Source: Isoetes taiwanensis (lineage: Eukaryota > Streptophyta > Lycopodiopsida > Isoetales > Isoetaceae). From it: a stretch of DNA of 64,000 bases. The notes under the pieces are model-generated. The model was given only the letters and a program-made list of their open reading frames with translations, was not told where the DNA came from and ran no database searches. A program made the position numbers and the translations under genes. Shown one piece after another: positions 1-10,092 of this stretch. Position 1 is the stretch's first letter; each line of letters starts with the position of its first letter. The stretch is taken from the NCBI GenBank assembly GCA_021234155.1, contig JAJEKV010000050.1:3868488-3932487 (forward strand), in the 5' to 3' direction.

Positions 1-1112
1 TCTCGGCCCGGCGGTGGGGGCCCGAAGCTTTTTCCGAGAGAAGGCGTCGGATCGGCGGGAGGAAGAGCACCAGTGAGAAGATATTGCTGAAAGTTATGAA
101 ACCAATGTGGCGTGGCCGTGACCAGGAACAATTGAGCGTCGGGAAAGGCGTCTGAAACACCCGTGGAGGGATCATCCGTGTGGATGCGTGAAAGATAATC
201 AGGCACCACATGAGACTTGCCTGCCTTATGGACAATTTCAAAGGGAGCGAACTCTTGCAGAAGAAGGACCCAACGAGCAATGCGACCCGTGGGCGTGGCT
301 TTGTTCATCAAATAAAGAAGAGCTTGATGATCAACAAAGAACTTAATCTGGCTGCCCAACAAATAATGGCGGAAACGTTGGACCACGAGAAAACTAAGCC
401 CAAAGCTTCTCATTCCGTGGCGGAGTAGTTGCGCTCAACGGATTGAGTTTCCTACCGGCATAGCGGATGGATTTATCCGTGGTTTCATCATAGGCCCGAG
501 AGGACAACACCAATTGCAAAGGCGAGACGTCAACATGAACATGGAAGGGCTTGTCCCATTGAGGGGAACAAGGACCGGGGCTGAGTAAATAAATGCTTCA
601 ACCACGGCGGCTTCCGCTTGGGAATTCCAAGCCCAAGTGGATTCATCACCCGTGAGTTTATGAATGGGGTCAGCTATAGGCGCAAGTCCGGGAATGAAGG
701 TGGAATAGTAATTTACCTTACCGGGGAAAGAGCGTGTCTCTTTGATATTAGCGGTTAGCGAGCTTTGAATACACAACCGATTTTAAGCGGGATCCGTGGT
801 GATGCCTTCTTCTTGACTACATGACCCAACAGAGCGCTGGGGTGACACAGAAAGTGCACTTCTCCGGATTGAGACTTATGCGGACTCATCACATTTTGAA
901 AGACAAGTTCCAATTTTTCCAAGTGATCATCCATGGAGTCAGAGGCTGAAAAATCATCTTGAAAGATCTGAAGAAAAGGTTTATCCTTCATAAAGTCTTG
1001 AAAGACAGAGAGCATGATACGCTGAAAGGTTGAAGGAGAGTTTGAGAGACCAAAAGGGACCACCTTGTGGGCGTGAAGACTTGCAACTGTTTTGCCCCTT
1101 GGCGTGCTTCCA
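1..1112 (-). mobile_element. Ty3/gypsy retrotransposon pol fragment (reverse transcriptase and RNase H), truncated
   Basis: On the minus strand, positions about 1090 to 755 encode the end of a gypsy reverse transcriptase: a PFGLSNSPSTFQ segment, then an FQDD catalytic box, the counterpart of the usual YxDD. From about 776 down to 180 follows the RNase H domain, with YAGRKLNPLS, FFVDHQALLYL and finally HVVPDYLSR, which is the characteristic end of gypsy RNase H. The reading frame shifts at least twice, so it is not functional. The N-terminal part of the RT is missing: homology stops near 1110, just before a (TTCTA)n tract. The other end runs out of the window. Family assignment rests on motif order, which is established for gypsy Pol; the clade is not determined. 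Confidence 0.85.
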
Positions 1113-1115
1113 AAA

Positions 1116-1139
1116 CTATTCTATTCTATTCTATTCTAA
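1116..1139. repeat. (ATTCT)n pentanucleotide tract
   Basis: Four to five copies of ATTCT follow directly the truncation point of the gypsy fragment. The same pentamer ends several retroelement tails elsewhere in the window (5919, 34216, 52553), so this may be the leftover tail of such an insertion. Confidence 0.7.
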
Positions 1140-1480
1140 TAGTGTGGATATAGAGCATTTTTGGTCGGGTAACTTTAGCAATGTGATCCTTTTAGAGAGT
1201 TGTAATTGTGTAGCGCCTAATGCTCGATCTATCTTGTGTTTGTTTGTGTAAGTATATTGGATGGTTCTACAACCTTCCTCTGTTATGTAGTTATTTATAA
1301 CTAATACAAAATCCCTTCCCTTTTCTCCAAAAAAAGAAAAGGAAAAGGCCAATAAATATTATGATATGAACAAATCACCATAATGGGAGTTTTACAGAAA
1401 GTCTTGTTAACCATTGTGTTCTTCACAGAATGGTCAATGAACTTGCGCCATAAGGATTCACAAATCCTTCATATCCTTTA

Positions 1481-2010
1481 GCAAAAATGTGTGAGTCTGA
1501 GATTTGAGTGATAAGGCGAGTGATCATAAAGAGTAACATCAGAAGTTTGTAAATGAACATGATCCAAAGGTTTGGTACCTCTAGGGAGGTGGAAGGCCTC
1601 TGAAATAAGAGCTTGAGTAAGGGACATCTCAGTGTGAGCGACCGAAGTCTTGTAACCAGAGTCTACATAGACCAAATTCGCAAGAAACTAAACAATTTGA
1701 TTCGTATTGGACGATGGAAAGGGACATTTAGGTGTGAAATGAATCTGAGCAAAAAGTGCAGCATGCATAGGTGCTATGGCATGCAAAGCAGCGCTGAGAA
1801 GGTATAAAAGGCGGTAGGGTTTGCATCTATTCACAGAAGGATTTTCATAGGCAAAAGGGGAAAGGAAAATCTAAGCCATTGAAAGTGACAGATGGTAATA
1901 TCTCCAGGGCAATGAGTAATCGGGGCAAAAAATTTCTAAGTCCCAAGGAGGATCCTTGAGTAAATGTGTGCAAAGCAAACTGAGAGTGAAGATATGATAT
2001 GGAACACGTC
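1481..2010 (-). pseudogene. unidentified coding remnant
   Basis: One minus-strand frame stays almost open for about 170 codons, broken by only two stops (near 1875 and 1697). The translation has a normal amino-acid mix (for example DPPWDLEIFCPDYSLPW, SLTQALISEAFHLPRGT and DHVHLQTSDVTLYDH) and no low complexity, so it looks like an old coding region, not chance. I do not recognise the family. It lies between a gypsy pol fragment and a LINE fragment, so an internal part of a mobile element is the likeliest source, but this is inference. Confidence 0.3.
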
Positions 2011-2580
2011 CGCATCATGATTTCACAGTGCCGTGAAGGAAAGGGCGGGCTGGCCATAATTAAGAATGGTAGTTCGAGGATAAATATAATTATAAAAAAG
2101 AATGACACCATCCCGGCTAAAGGGGGGGCATTTAACGGCTATAAAATATGTGGCGCGATATGGAAATTCCTCAATATCCATTCTTTATGAGAGTATCCGA
2201 CTGTGAGATTTTGATTGGACGAGGGATATGAATCCATGTTAGCAGGATAAGTAAGTGATCGAGCTATAAAAGAAGGCAGTCGAGAAGATCATCAGCGTGT
2301 GCACTATGAATATGAACGACACCATGCCGTCTCAGTGCTTAGAGTGGATTACTTGCAGGATGAATTGCATGGATATTTGAAAAGTGAAGAATCGAGGAAT
2401 ACCCTTCGATAAATGGCTGATGGGAGTCAGTTAGAATCCCAATTCAAAGTTGGATTATCTGGATGTGATGCTCCATCTGCGGTGGAGTCGTTATAAGGGA
2501 TAATTATCCTTCGGCCTGCGTTGCGCCGAATCCTGAGTAGGCATTGCGGAAGTAGACTAAAACTAGCATTTATAAAAATG
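2011..2580. other. intergenic stretch without recognisable feature
   Basis: I see no long open frame, repeat or RNA gene here; it separates the coding remnant from the LINE fragment. Confidence 0.5.
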
Positions 2581-4368
2581 TTTTGCTTTTTTATCTGAAC
2601 TTTTTACTAAAGGTAATCTTGGCAGGGCTAAACAACTTTTGGATCTTTTTTCTCTGGCATCTGGTCGTTTGCTCAACTGGGAGAAATGTAGTGCCTTGTG
2701 GGACTTGGATACTATAGTCCAGGGTGTGTGCAGCAATATCCTTAGATTGTTGTCCCTCCCAATAATGTCACTGGGCTCTTGGGGGTTTCCTTTAGCATTC
2801 AGGTCTCCATCATCTAGGCTTGGGATCAGGCCATCTTAGATTTCCAAAGACATTTGCTTTGGTGGAGAGACGTAGCTTTGTCACTGGCTGGATACATTCA
2901 AGTAGCTAAGTCAGTTCTCAGTAATACCCAATATATGTCGCTTCTGCTCTAGTGGCCCCAACCTCTATCTTTAAAGAGATTGTGGCCACGGTTCATAACT
3001 TCGTATGGGGTAGCAATGAAGCATGTGCAGTGGTTAAGGTTGCGTTGAAAAAGTGCATGTGCTCGAAGAAAGATGGCAGTTTGGACATGATGAATCTATC
3101 TCTGCATGGCGGAGTCCTAATTACCAAGTTTGGCTGAGGATCTTGTCTGGACAGGCAAATTCTTATGGGTAGAGATTGTTTATTCAGGCTCTTGAGCATT
3201 CTTGTGTGTTTGGAAAATCAACACTCACTCCATGTCTTCCCTGGACATTATTAATCCTTATAAAGCTGCCTCCTCATGCACCTCCTTGTCTCCAGGGAGT
3301 TCTAAAGGCACGAAAAGTTGTGCGACCATTGGCTTCTTTATATTTTTCAAATTGGTCTCAAGTTCCATCACCTTTTCTTTGGATTTGCCTTAGCACACTG
3401 GCTCTGCTCCACTTGTTTTGTCCATGCACCCGAGGACCCAGTGCCGGTGTCTTTCAACAGGTATAAGTCATCTTGAAGCTTGGTACTCCGGTAGCCATCT
3501 CTGCTCATGGCAGGATTTTAAGGACGATTACAGTTTAAAAACGCAAGATTATTACATATAGGACGTGGTTGCTGAGATATCCCCCCAAGGCCCAATGCTA
3601 CTATTGAGTTCGTGTGGTAGCTTACAGCTAATATTTCTTGGGATAAATGCTTTGTTTGAAATTGTTACAAGCATCTCACTACACAACCTCCTCTGCCTCC
3701 ATCAACTCACTAGCAGCTAGTAGTTCCAAATGCCATTCATTGGGTACTTTGGTCCAGGGTGGGGACAAGAATGTTCCTCCTAAGCACGTTGTTCTTCTCT
3801 GGCAAGTGGTGCATAGGGCGCTAAGAATCAATAGTAGAGTTCATTCTTTTAAAATTGATGTCAGCCCTCCTTATCTAGTCTGCAAGGCCCACTCGCAGTC
3901 AATTGAGCATTTATTTCTTTGTGTGATCATATCCGCCCCATTTGGGCGTAAGTCCTGACATCCCTTTATACATGTCTCACGAGTTAGGAAGTTCTACTGG
4001 GCCTATTTCTTCGCAGATGGCCACATTATAAGAACTGGGCATATAATATTTTCAAAACTTCATTCCAGAGCGTTAATGGCAGAATTCTTGGCAAACGTCC
4101 ATGCTTATATATATATTGAGAAACACAAATCCCCACGAACGCAGTTCGCCATTGTATATCTCCTTGGTGCTCGAGTGCCCAGAGAATTCGCCTTTGATTG
4201 GTGTATAACCTATGAGAGTTCCGGGGGTGGGAGGGAGGCCATTTCGTTTATATATTTAGGGGTTATGGGTATTTAAGGGGGATATTTTTCCACCCTTCAA
4301 ATGTAGATGTTATATCCCTTTAATGTATAAGTGCATCCCTCAGGCTCGAATAAACGTGATTTAAAAAA
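2581..4368 (+). mobile_element. LINE fragment: end of reverse transcriptase, connection region and zf-RVT domain
   Basis: The plus strand encodes, in shifting frames, the part of a LINE ORF2 downstream of the YADD box. LASGRLLNWEKCSALW near 2660 matches the 'asGL.iN..KS' segment. AGYIQVAKSVLSNTQYMS near 2890 and FKEIVATVHNFVWGSNEA near 2975 match the connection region. At 3770-3930, PPKHVVLLWQVVHRALRINSR followed by C-x(n)-EHLFLC is the zf-RVT type zinc-binding end. The 3' end appears to lie at a short A run near 4361-4368. The 5' half, including endonuclease and catalytic RT motifs, is absent, as is usual for 5'-truncated LINE insertions. Many stops make it inactive. Confidence 0.7.
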
Positions 4369-4903
4369 ACATGACGATTATTTGGATCAACAGCTTGCTT
4401 TATATGCAGGGGATATATCAATATATTATGTATGTTCAAGTTGGAATTTTGATAGATAATGCTAAAATGCGAGAATATGTAGCTTGGGAGCTTCAAGAAG
4501 CCCTAAAAACTTTATTGCAGATGTGCTTTCGTTTACATATATTGACGAGAATCCCTACCTTTTATAGCCATCTTTGGAGATCAAATCCGCCATGTCCTAA
4601 CTCTGTATCTATCTACACAGTGGCGAGGGCAGATCTCATCTGGGTATGTGTCCCATAAGTTTTGCCCTCTCATAGACATTAATAACTATCATCAATCTTT
4701 ATATATACAAGCAATTTATCATGGCGACCTTACCTCTTTCCCATTGTTATACACATTCGTGAGCATGTGGATTTAAACCCATGCTATTGCCTTGTGTTCA
4801 TGTGCCCATATGATACATGGAAGTTGTTTTCAATCACCATGTGATTCCCACTTTGTTATGACGATGTTTTTGCATTTTCTCATCTCTCCCCCCCTTTTTT
4901 TTT
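4369..4903. other. intergenic stretch, nothing recognised
   Basis: AT-rich DNA with one open frame of 95 codons (4371-4658) that shows no known motif and is not credible as a gene on its own. Confidence 0.5.
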
Positions 4904-5330
4904 GCCGCCATCCAATGGTAGTCAATGGGTTTTGAGCCTGGATGGGGGTTGCCCATAACCAATGGCTAGACCACTAGGCTACCAACCACAATATTTTTTT
5001 TTGCATTTCTTTTCTTTATTCTTCTTCTTTTTCTTTTTGTTTTGCCACCATCCGATGGTAGTCAGTAGGGTTTGAGCCTGGTTGGGGATTTGCCCATAAC
5101 CAATGGTCTGACCACTAGGCCGCCAACACGATGAACATCTTTTCCATGTTTTTTCCCCCTTTTTTTCTTAAACCACCCGATGCTAGTCAGTGGGTTTTGG
5201 TCTGGCTGGGGACCACCCATAACCAATGGATTTACCAATAGACCATCACCACGATGGATGGAATTTGTTTTTTTTTTTTGATAAAACATGGATAAGGGGA
5301 ATCTCATGGTAATCGAACAACAGGTCATGT
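4904..5330 (-). repeat. row of three to four tRNA-related SINE-like units
   Basis: Three similar units of about 85 bp lie at 4904-4990, 5044-5130 and 5171-5255. Read on the minus strand, each starts with a box-A-like element (CCTAGTGGTC in the clearest unit), has a box-B-like element about 35-40 bp further on (GGCTCAAACCC, a decayed GGTTCGANNCC) and ends in ATGGTGGC or a variant followed by an A-rich tail, seen as T runs at 4895-4903, 5024-5043 and 5158-5170. A fourth, weaker unit (GTTCGATTACC on the minus strand) sits at about 5279-5330. Head-to-tail order with separate A tails fits repeated insertion of a short tRNA-derived SINE, or tandem duplication of one. Confidence 0.6.
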
Positions 5331-5542
5331 ACCTGTTAATAGTACTTGCTAAAGGTGGAGGGGATGTATCTCATTTGAAGTCTAATTGTTTTATTATTCT
5401 CTTACGTAATTTGTAATGAAAATTAAAGATATATGCTTGTGATACCTGTAAAAAGTGAAAAGGGCACACCTTGTGAAGTCCAGTTCTTTATCACTTTCTT
5501 GCATGACATGTATAGAAAAAAGATTGAAGAAAACATACCTCG
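5331..5542. other. short non-coding gap
   Basis: No feature recognised between the SINE-like row and the helicase fragment. Confidence 0.4.
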
Positions 5543-5775
5543 TCAGCAGAATAACTCCTTGTAGACGATATTTTTAGTGCACCTCATAGTGTTCTCTGGT
5601 GAAAGTAGGATGAGCATGTCTTCTCTCGTTCGCATGCGAGTAAGCACAGTGTACAATTGGCCATGTGTGAATATCTCATTATGTAGGTCGATGACGGTGC
5701 GATCTAGTGTCAATCCTTGGCAGCTATTGAAAGTGGTCACATAGAATAGTCGAAGAGGTATCTGACGTCTATGAA
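5543..5775 (-). mobile_element. Helitron-type PIF1 helicase C-terminal fragment
   Basis: The minus strand reads IPLRLFYVTTFNSCQGLTLD, then EIFTHGQLYTVLTRMRTREDM and finally NIVYKELF. This is the order of the last helicase motifs of PIF1-like helicases (T-x-N-x-x-QG-x-T-L, then HGQLYVALSR), followed by the NVVYKEVL tail typical of Helitron RepHel proteins. In a working enzyme the SCQG would be KAQG or similar, and TVLTR would be VALSR. Everything upstream of these motifs is missing, so this is a fragment. A cellular PIF1 gene is possible but less likely in this repeat-filled setting. Confidence 0.7.
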
Positions 5776-5918
5776 TTATCCAAGGCCTATTCGCTGGTTG
5801 ATAAAGGCTTCATGGATTTTGGCTAAAATCCCAAAAAACATAGGTCTTTTGTAAACCACCACATAAATACAAAACTACTAGAGACTAAAAGCAATATGTA
5901 CTCTTAACCTTAATATTT

Positions 5919-6085
5919 ATTGAATAGAATAGAATAGTTTTTTTAACGTCCACGGAGACCAATAGGTCATGGGACCCATACAATGGGCTAGTACAATCAT
6001 TACTACTAGGATTAAAAAACCCCTGCCTCGAGAGGTTTTCAAGGGAAAAAACCTTTGCAGTAATGATGCTACTAGACAAGCGGAG
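5919..6085 (-). repeat. retroelement 3' tail with (TTCTA)n end
   Basis: Read on the minus strand, this copy runs from an AAGGTTTTTTCCCTTGAAAA segment through CTAGTAGTAATG and GCCCATTGTATGGGTCC to a GTGGACGTTAAAAAA run and then (CTATT)n. The same order appears on the plus strand at 34085-34237 and 52480-52567, and in part at 24793-24870 and 58420-58520. A shared 3' sequence ending in a simple repeat is the signature of one LINE or SINE family. Confidence 0.7.
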
Positions 6086-8190
6086 ATAATGACTACTGAG
6101 GGCTCAGTAATTGCAGACGTTTATCTAGAACCTCAAGTATGTATAATGCCAAGTCATGCACAGATGGTGCTCTGAGAAGTATATATTGAGACATTACATA
6201 ACCACATATCCAAAACCTACTAGAGACTAAAAACAATGCATACTCTTAACCTTAATATTTATGGAGACATTACATAACTTTTGCAGTATCCAATGTTGGC
6301 CACTCTTTGGATACTATTCTATTCACTAAAAGGGACACCCTACATACTTCTACCCCATAGCTTGACATCTTACATTCCTAGCACTACATCTCTGCTAAAA
6401 GTAGACCTACATCTAACTGCTAATCTAAGCATCAGACATGTATGCTAGCACCTCCAAATATTCGCATGCACATGTTAGTGCTTGAAGCTAACACTTCCCA
6501 TTAAAGTTTTCGACATGAACATTAGGTTTGACATTTGTTGTATGTGTATGACAAAATACAGGAGAGAATAAACAATGGTAATTTTTTGGTGATGGGTTGC
6601 TCGCTTGAAGCTCCGAGTCTATGAAATGCCATTGCCAAGGGTCCTGCTTGAGAATTCCTGTTGTAGGGTTTGTAGAGATAGATATAGGAAGCCACTGTGC
6701 CACACTTTGGATGCCCACAGGAGATGTGGCTCTGGGGCTGGGACTGCTACTGTAACATGGAAGGATAAAAGCATACAAATTGAAGAGGTTTTAACCAACG
6801 GGGAGGGGAGGTTCCATCTGGAGAGGGGGGATGGGAATAGGCAGCGCATGAATTTTGGCTCACATGGAGAAGAAAGAATGCAAGTTTGATTTCTCAGATA
6901 ATGTTTTTTTACAAGTCAATTACAAGCTTTGGATCCATCAAGAGAACAATTAACAAGTTGACATGACCAGTCATAGCATTGACCCAAATAATTTCACAAG
7001 ATACAAACTCACCCTCGAAAATAAACCGAACCCAAAGTCTTTATTTTTTAAAGAAACAAGTATGAGAACTAGTCTGGTCTTCCAAACATTTGAAGTATCA
7101 CTTTCGAAGCCATTATTCACACAACAAGAAAAATCATATGCAGAAAGGGTTTTAGGCGATCAACTCGTCGAGGTGCACCCGAAAACCGAGGACGAAAAGG
7201 GGGAGTAAGGTTCGCGATGTCAAAAGGTAGGGTTGGATTTTAGGAATACATGGTATTTTTGCTAGGCCAGGACTCCAGACTCAAGATTCAACCTTACGAT
7301 AATTTTGTCTCCTGATTGGATTCATTACAATAGGAATATCAGATGCTTCTCTTGGTCAACCATCATCAAACATTCTCTCAATTTCCTGCCTCCATTCCTT
7401 AGATAGGGTTTTTGGCACTTCACCTGTAGAAACACTCAAAAGTAAGCAAATTGCTCATAATATGATGATATTGATCCTCATTCAGGAAGCTTGAGAATTC
7501 ATCTACCAAAGTCCGATGTAGAATCAAATATAAGCACTGACTAACATAGAGTAAATACTTATTGATGCCATTATAGTTTCTCATACAATTCATGCTTTCA
7601 AATACATTACAATTACATTTAGTGCTGCTTACCATCTACATTGTCAAATGTAATGCATCCTATAGATATAAGCAAAAAACAAAGTAAACAATTCGCTAAA
7701 GCACTTTGAATTTTTTGATAATTCAAGCTTCTAAACCTATTTCGGCAACAGGGAAGAATAAAATAAGAGCATCTAAACAAACACAAAAAAAAAGGATCAA
7801 TATTACGAAGGTATCTACCGGTTTGAGTTTCATTCTTATCTGTTGTCTCAAATCTAGAAACAAGAAAGCATTGTGTGCAAACCCTAAAGGAAAGTTGGAA
7901 AATATAAACAACCCTAAGTAATCAAATATAAGTACCTCCAAATATCTTGCAATTTCGTGTAAGATCCCAAAATATATATGACAGGAAAAAGGATCTGGCA
8001 ACTGAGCTAATTACTGTGGTAGTCTTGGATATAGCCATCGCCAAAACTTCCTTTCTGGGTGTGGATTATGTGGCAGGATCTCCTAGCGCATATACAACCC
8101 TACTGCATATTGTACACACAAACGTGGCAGAGGCTGAAGAAGGGAGCTTGATTGATTCCATATCTACGACTGAAGATTTAACATTTTGCA
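6086..8190. other. non-coding stretch without assignable gene
   Basis: Open frames of 70-96 codons occur on both strands (for example 6605-6889 and 7723-8001) but overlap each other and show no family motif. I see no convincing gene, RNA or terminal repeat. Part of 7950-8190 may be the 3' flank of the minus-strand LINE that follows. Confidence 0.45.
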
Positions 8191-8194
8191 ATGC

Positions 8195-9960
8195 CGGACC
8201 AACTCAGCATAGCGCGCCTTGATAGGTCCAAACACTGGGCAGTGTTGAAGAGGGTGGCCCTCATTCTCAATAATGCCCAATAAGCACCACCGACAATTCC
8301 TGTCCTCTTAACTTCTTGATCCGTCTGCTCTTCCCAATTTGGAGCCAGTGAGCACATATGCAACACGACGAGTCTGCGCTTTTTCAGTACCGTCTGGACC
8401 CCACTGAAGTGTGGGATTGATCTGGCTTTTGTAGTGTGCAGTTTTACCAGCTCCAAAGTTCCAACATCCCAAAGCTTGTCGAGGAAGCGTGTGTCGAGAT
8501 ACTGCTTCAGGTGATTGTGATCCTTCTCGGTGTGTACCTTTACGCACATGTGCTCATGCACATTCCATCTAGGCTGCAGATCTATGGCCATGGTATCGCG
8601 ATGTTTAGAAAGCATTGCCCATACTGACCACTTTTTGAAAGTATATGAGGTGATATTCCAGTGCAATCCTTTATAGAGACAAGAATCCGATCTCCTTTGA
8701 AGTATCTAATACATGACTGTGGACTTTATTCTAAGTGCTCGAGCCATATAGACCTTTTGAACCCCCTTCAAGTTCTTTCTGGTAGCAAATGATACAATTG
8801 GCCCCTGTACCTCCACTCCATATAGAAGAAGGGGCTCCACCAAGATCCTGAACAAGTGTGCCTGGTGGACCCAATCATAAAGCGTTAAAGATTGTTCTAC
8901 ATTGCATATAGTGTCTTCAAGTCTGTCATCACCTGTTGCTAGATAAAATTCTCACAAAATGTAGTAGTAATGAACTTCACTCCTAAGTATTTGTAGGTGG
9001 GTACAACCTCCACATTTTGAACTTGATAAGTGAAAGGAGTCTTTTTGGCTCATGTGAAGTTGAGATGAGGAGCATCGCAACCAAATTGATGCACATTTTA
9101 GTGGCATGGCAGAATGTATCCAAGGCATTCAAATGTTGTTGCACGTCAGTCAGGTGTAAGGTAAGAGGTCCACATCATTGGCATATATGAACTGCTGAAT
9201 GATATGGTGCATGAGATGAGTCCCTACCGCATGCTGCATAAGAAAATACGTACCAAACAGCATTGGAGAGAGTTGGCATCTATGGCGAACCCCAATACTA
9301 CTGTTTACAAGTTGGCCTGACAGTGGCATTTGGGCTTAACATGTTCCGTACATCTGGTATACTACATTCTACAACTCTGAAGGAACTTCTAACTGCATCA
9401 ATCTCTCCCATAGCTTCTCCCCAAGTACCATGTCGAAAGCCTTTGCAAAACTGACACAGGTCCTACCAGTAATTTCTGCTTCTATCAAGGTCCGCAATGC
9501 GAAAGTATGATCAATGGTGGAGTGTTTGGACCAGAACCCTACCTGTGTAAGGGCTCAGACTACTGCTTTCTCTGCCTATGCCATCAATTGCTGCTCCAGA
9601 ATGCCATCCAATAATTTTGCAAATAGGAGCTAACCATGATCGCGCAGTAGGTCTAGACAGTAAGTATCTCCTGCCTTATGGATGGGAACCACCCTGCAGG
9701 TAATCCACTATGGGGAAAGCATTCCTGAAGCACCCTATTGCACAGCCCAGTCAGAGGAGAACTATTTGTGGTCCTTCCCGCATCAGTAGCTCTGCTTGCA
9801 TGTCACCAATGACAAGGCAGCCTTGTCATTGGCGAGATGTTGCAAGCCCTGAGCGACCTCTGTCTCTATGATTACTGGTGTGGGCCCATCTGTGCAAGTA
9901 CCTCAGTTTAAACTCTGAGATGCTCTCTATAGGCTACAGAGGCTTCTCTAGCATTCTTCT
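8195..9960 (-). mobile_element. degenerate LINE ORF2: reverse transcriptase to C-terminal zinc finger
   Basis: On the minus strand, frames in order give: VWSKHSTIDHTFALRTLIE near 9540-9480 (the RT 'STIDHIF.L' segment); CVSFAKAFDMVLGEKLWERL near 9450-9400 (RT palm 'F.KAFD.V'); DVQQHLNALDTFCHATKMCINL near 9160-9080 (post-catalytic region); and CRWCLLGIIENEGHPLQHC near 8300-8220 (C-terminal CxxC-x(n)-H-x(n)-C finger). Frameshifts and stops interrupt every part, so it is inactive. The layout fits RTE- or L1-like LINEs whose ORF2 ends in such a finger. It is clearly different in sequence from the L1-like LINE at 39.5-48 kb. Confidence 0.75.
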
Positions 9961-9994
9961 CCGGAATGTCCTAAATTGATAGTCAAAATGATAA

Positions 9995-10092
9995 CATAAG
10001 CATGCAAGCATAGTCAATTTGAAGTAAAGAATTATTAATAACCATAAGCATGCAAGTACAATCAGTTTGAAGTAAAAAATTATTGACAACAT
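9995..10092. repeat. 48-bp tandem duplication
   Basis: Two copies of a unit beginning CATAAGCATGCAAG start at 9995 and 10043 and differ at a few positions. They lie just beyond the 5' side of the minus-strand LINE. Confidence 0.7.

Noticed and set aside
9995-10092. Short spaced repeats that could suggest a CRISPR-like array
   Set aside because: Only two contiguous units, no spacers, and the genome is clearly eukaryotic.
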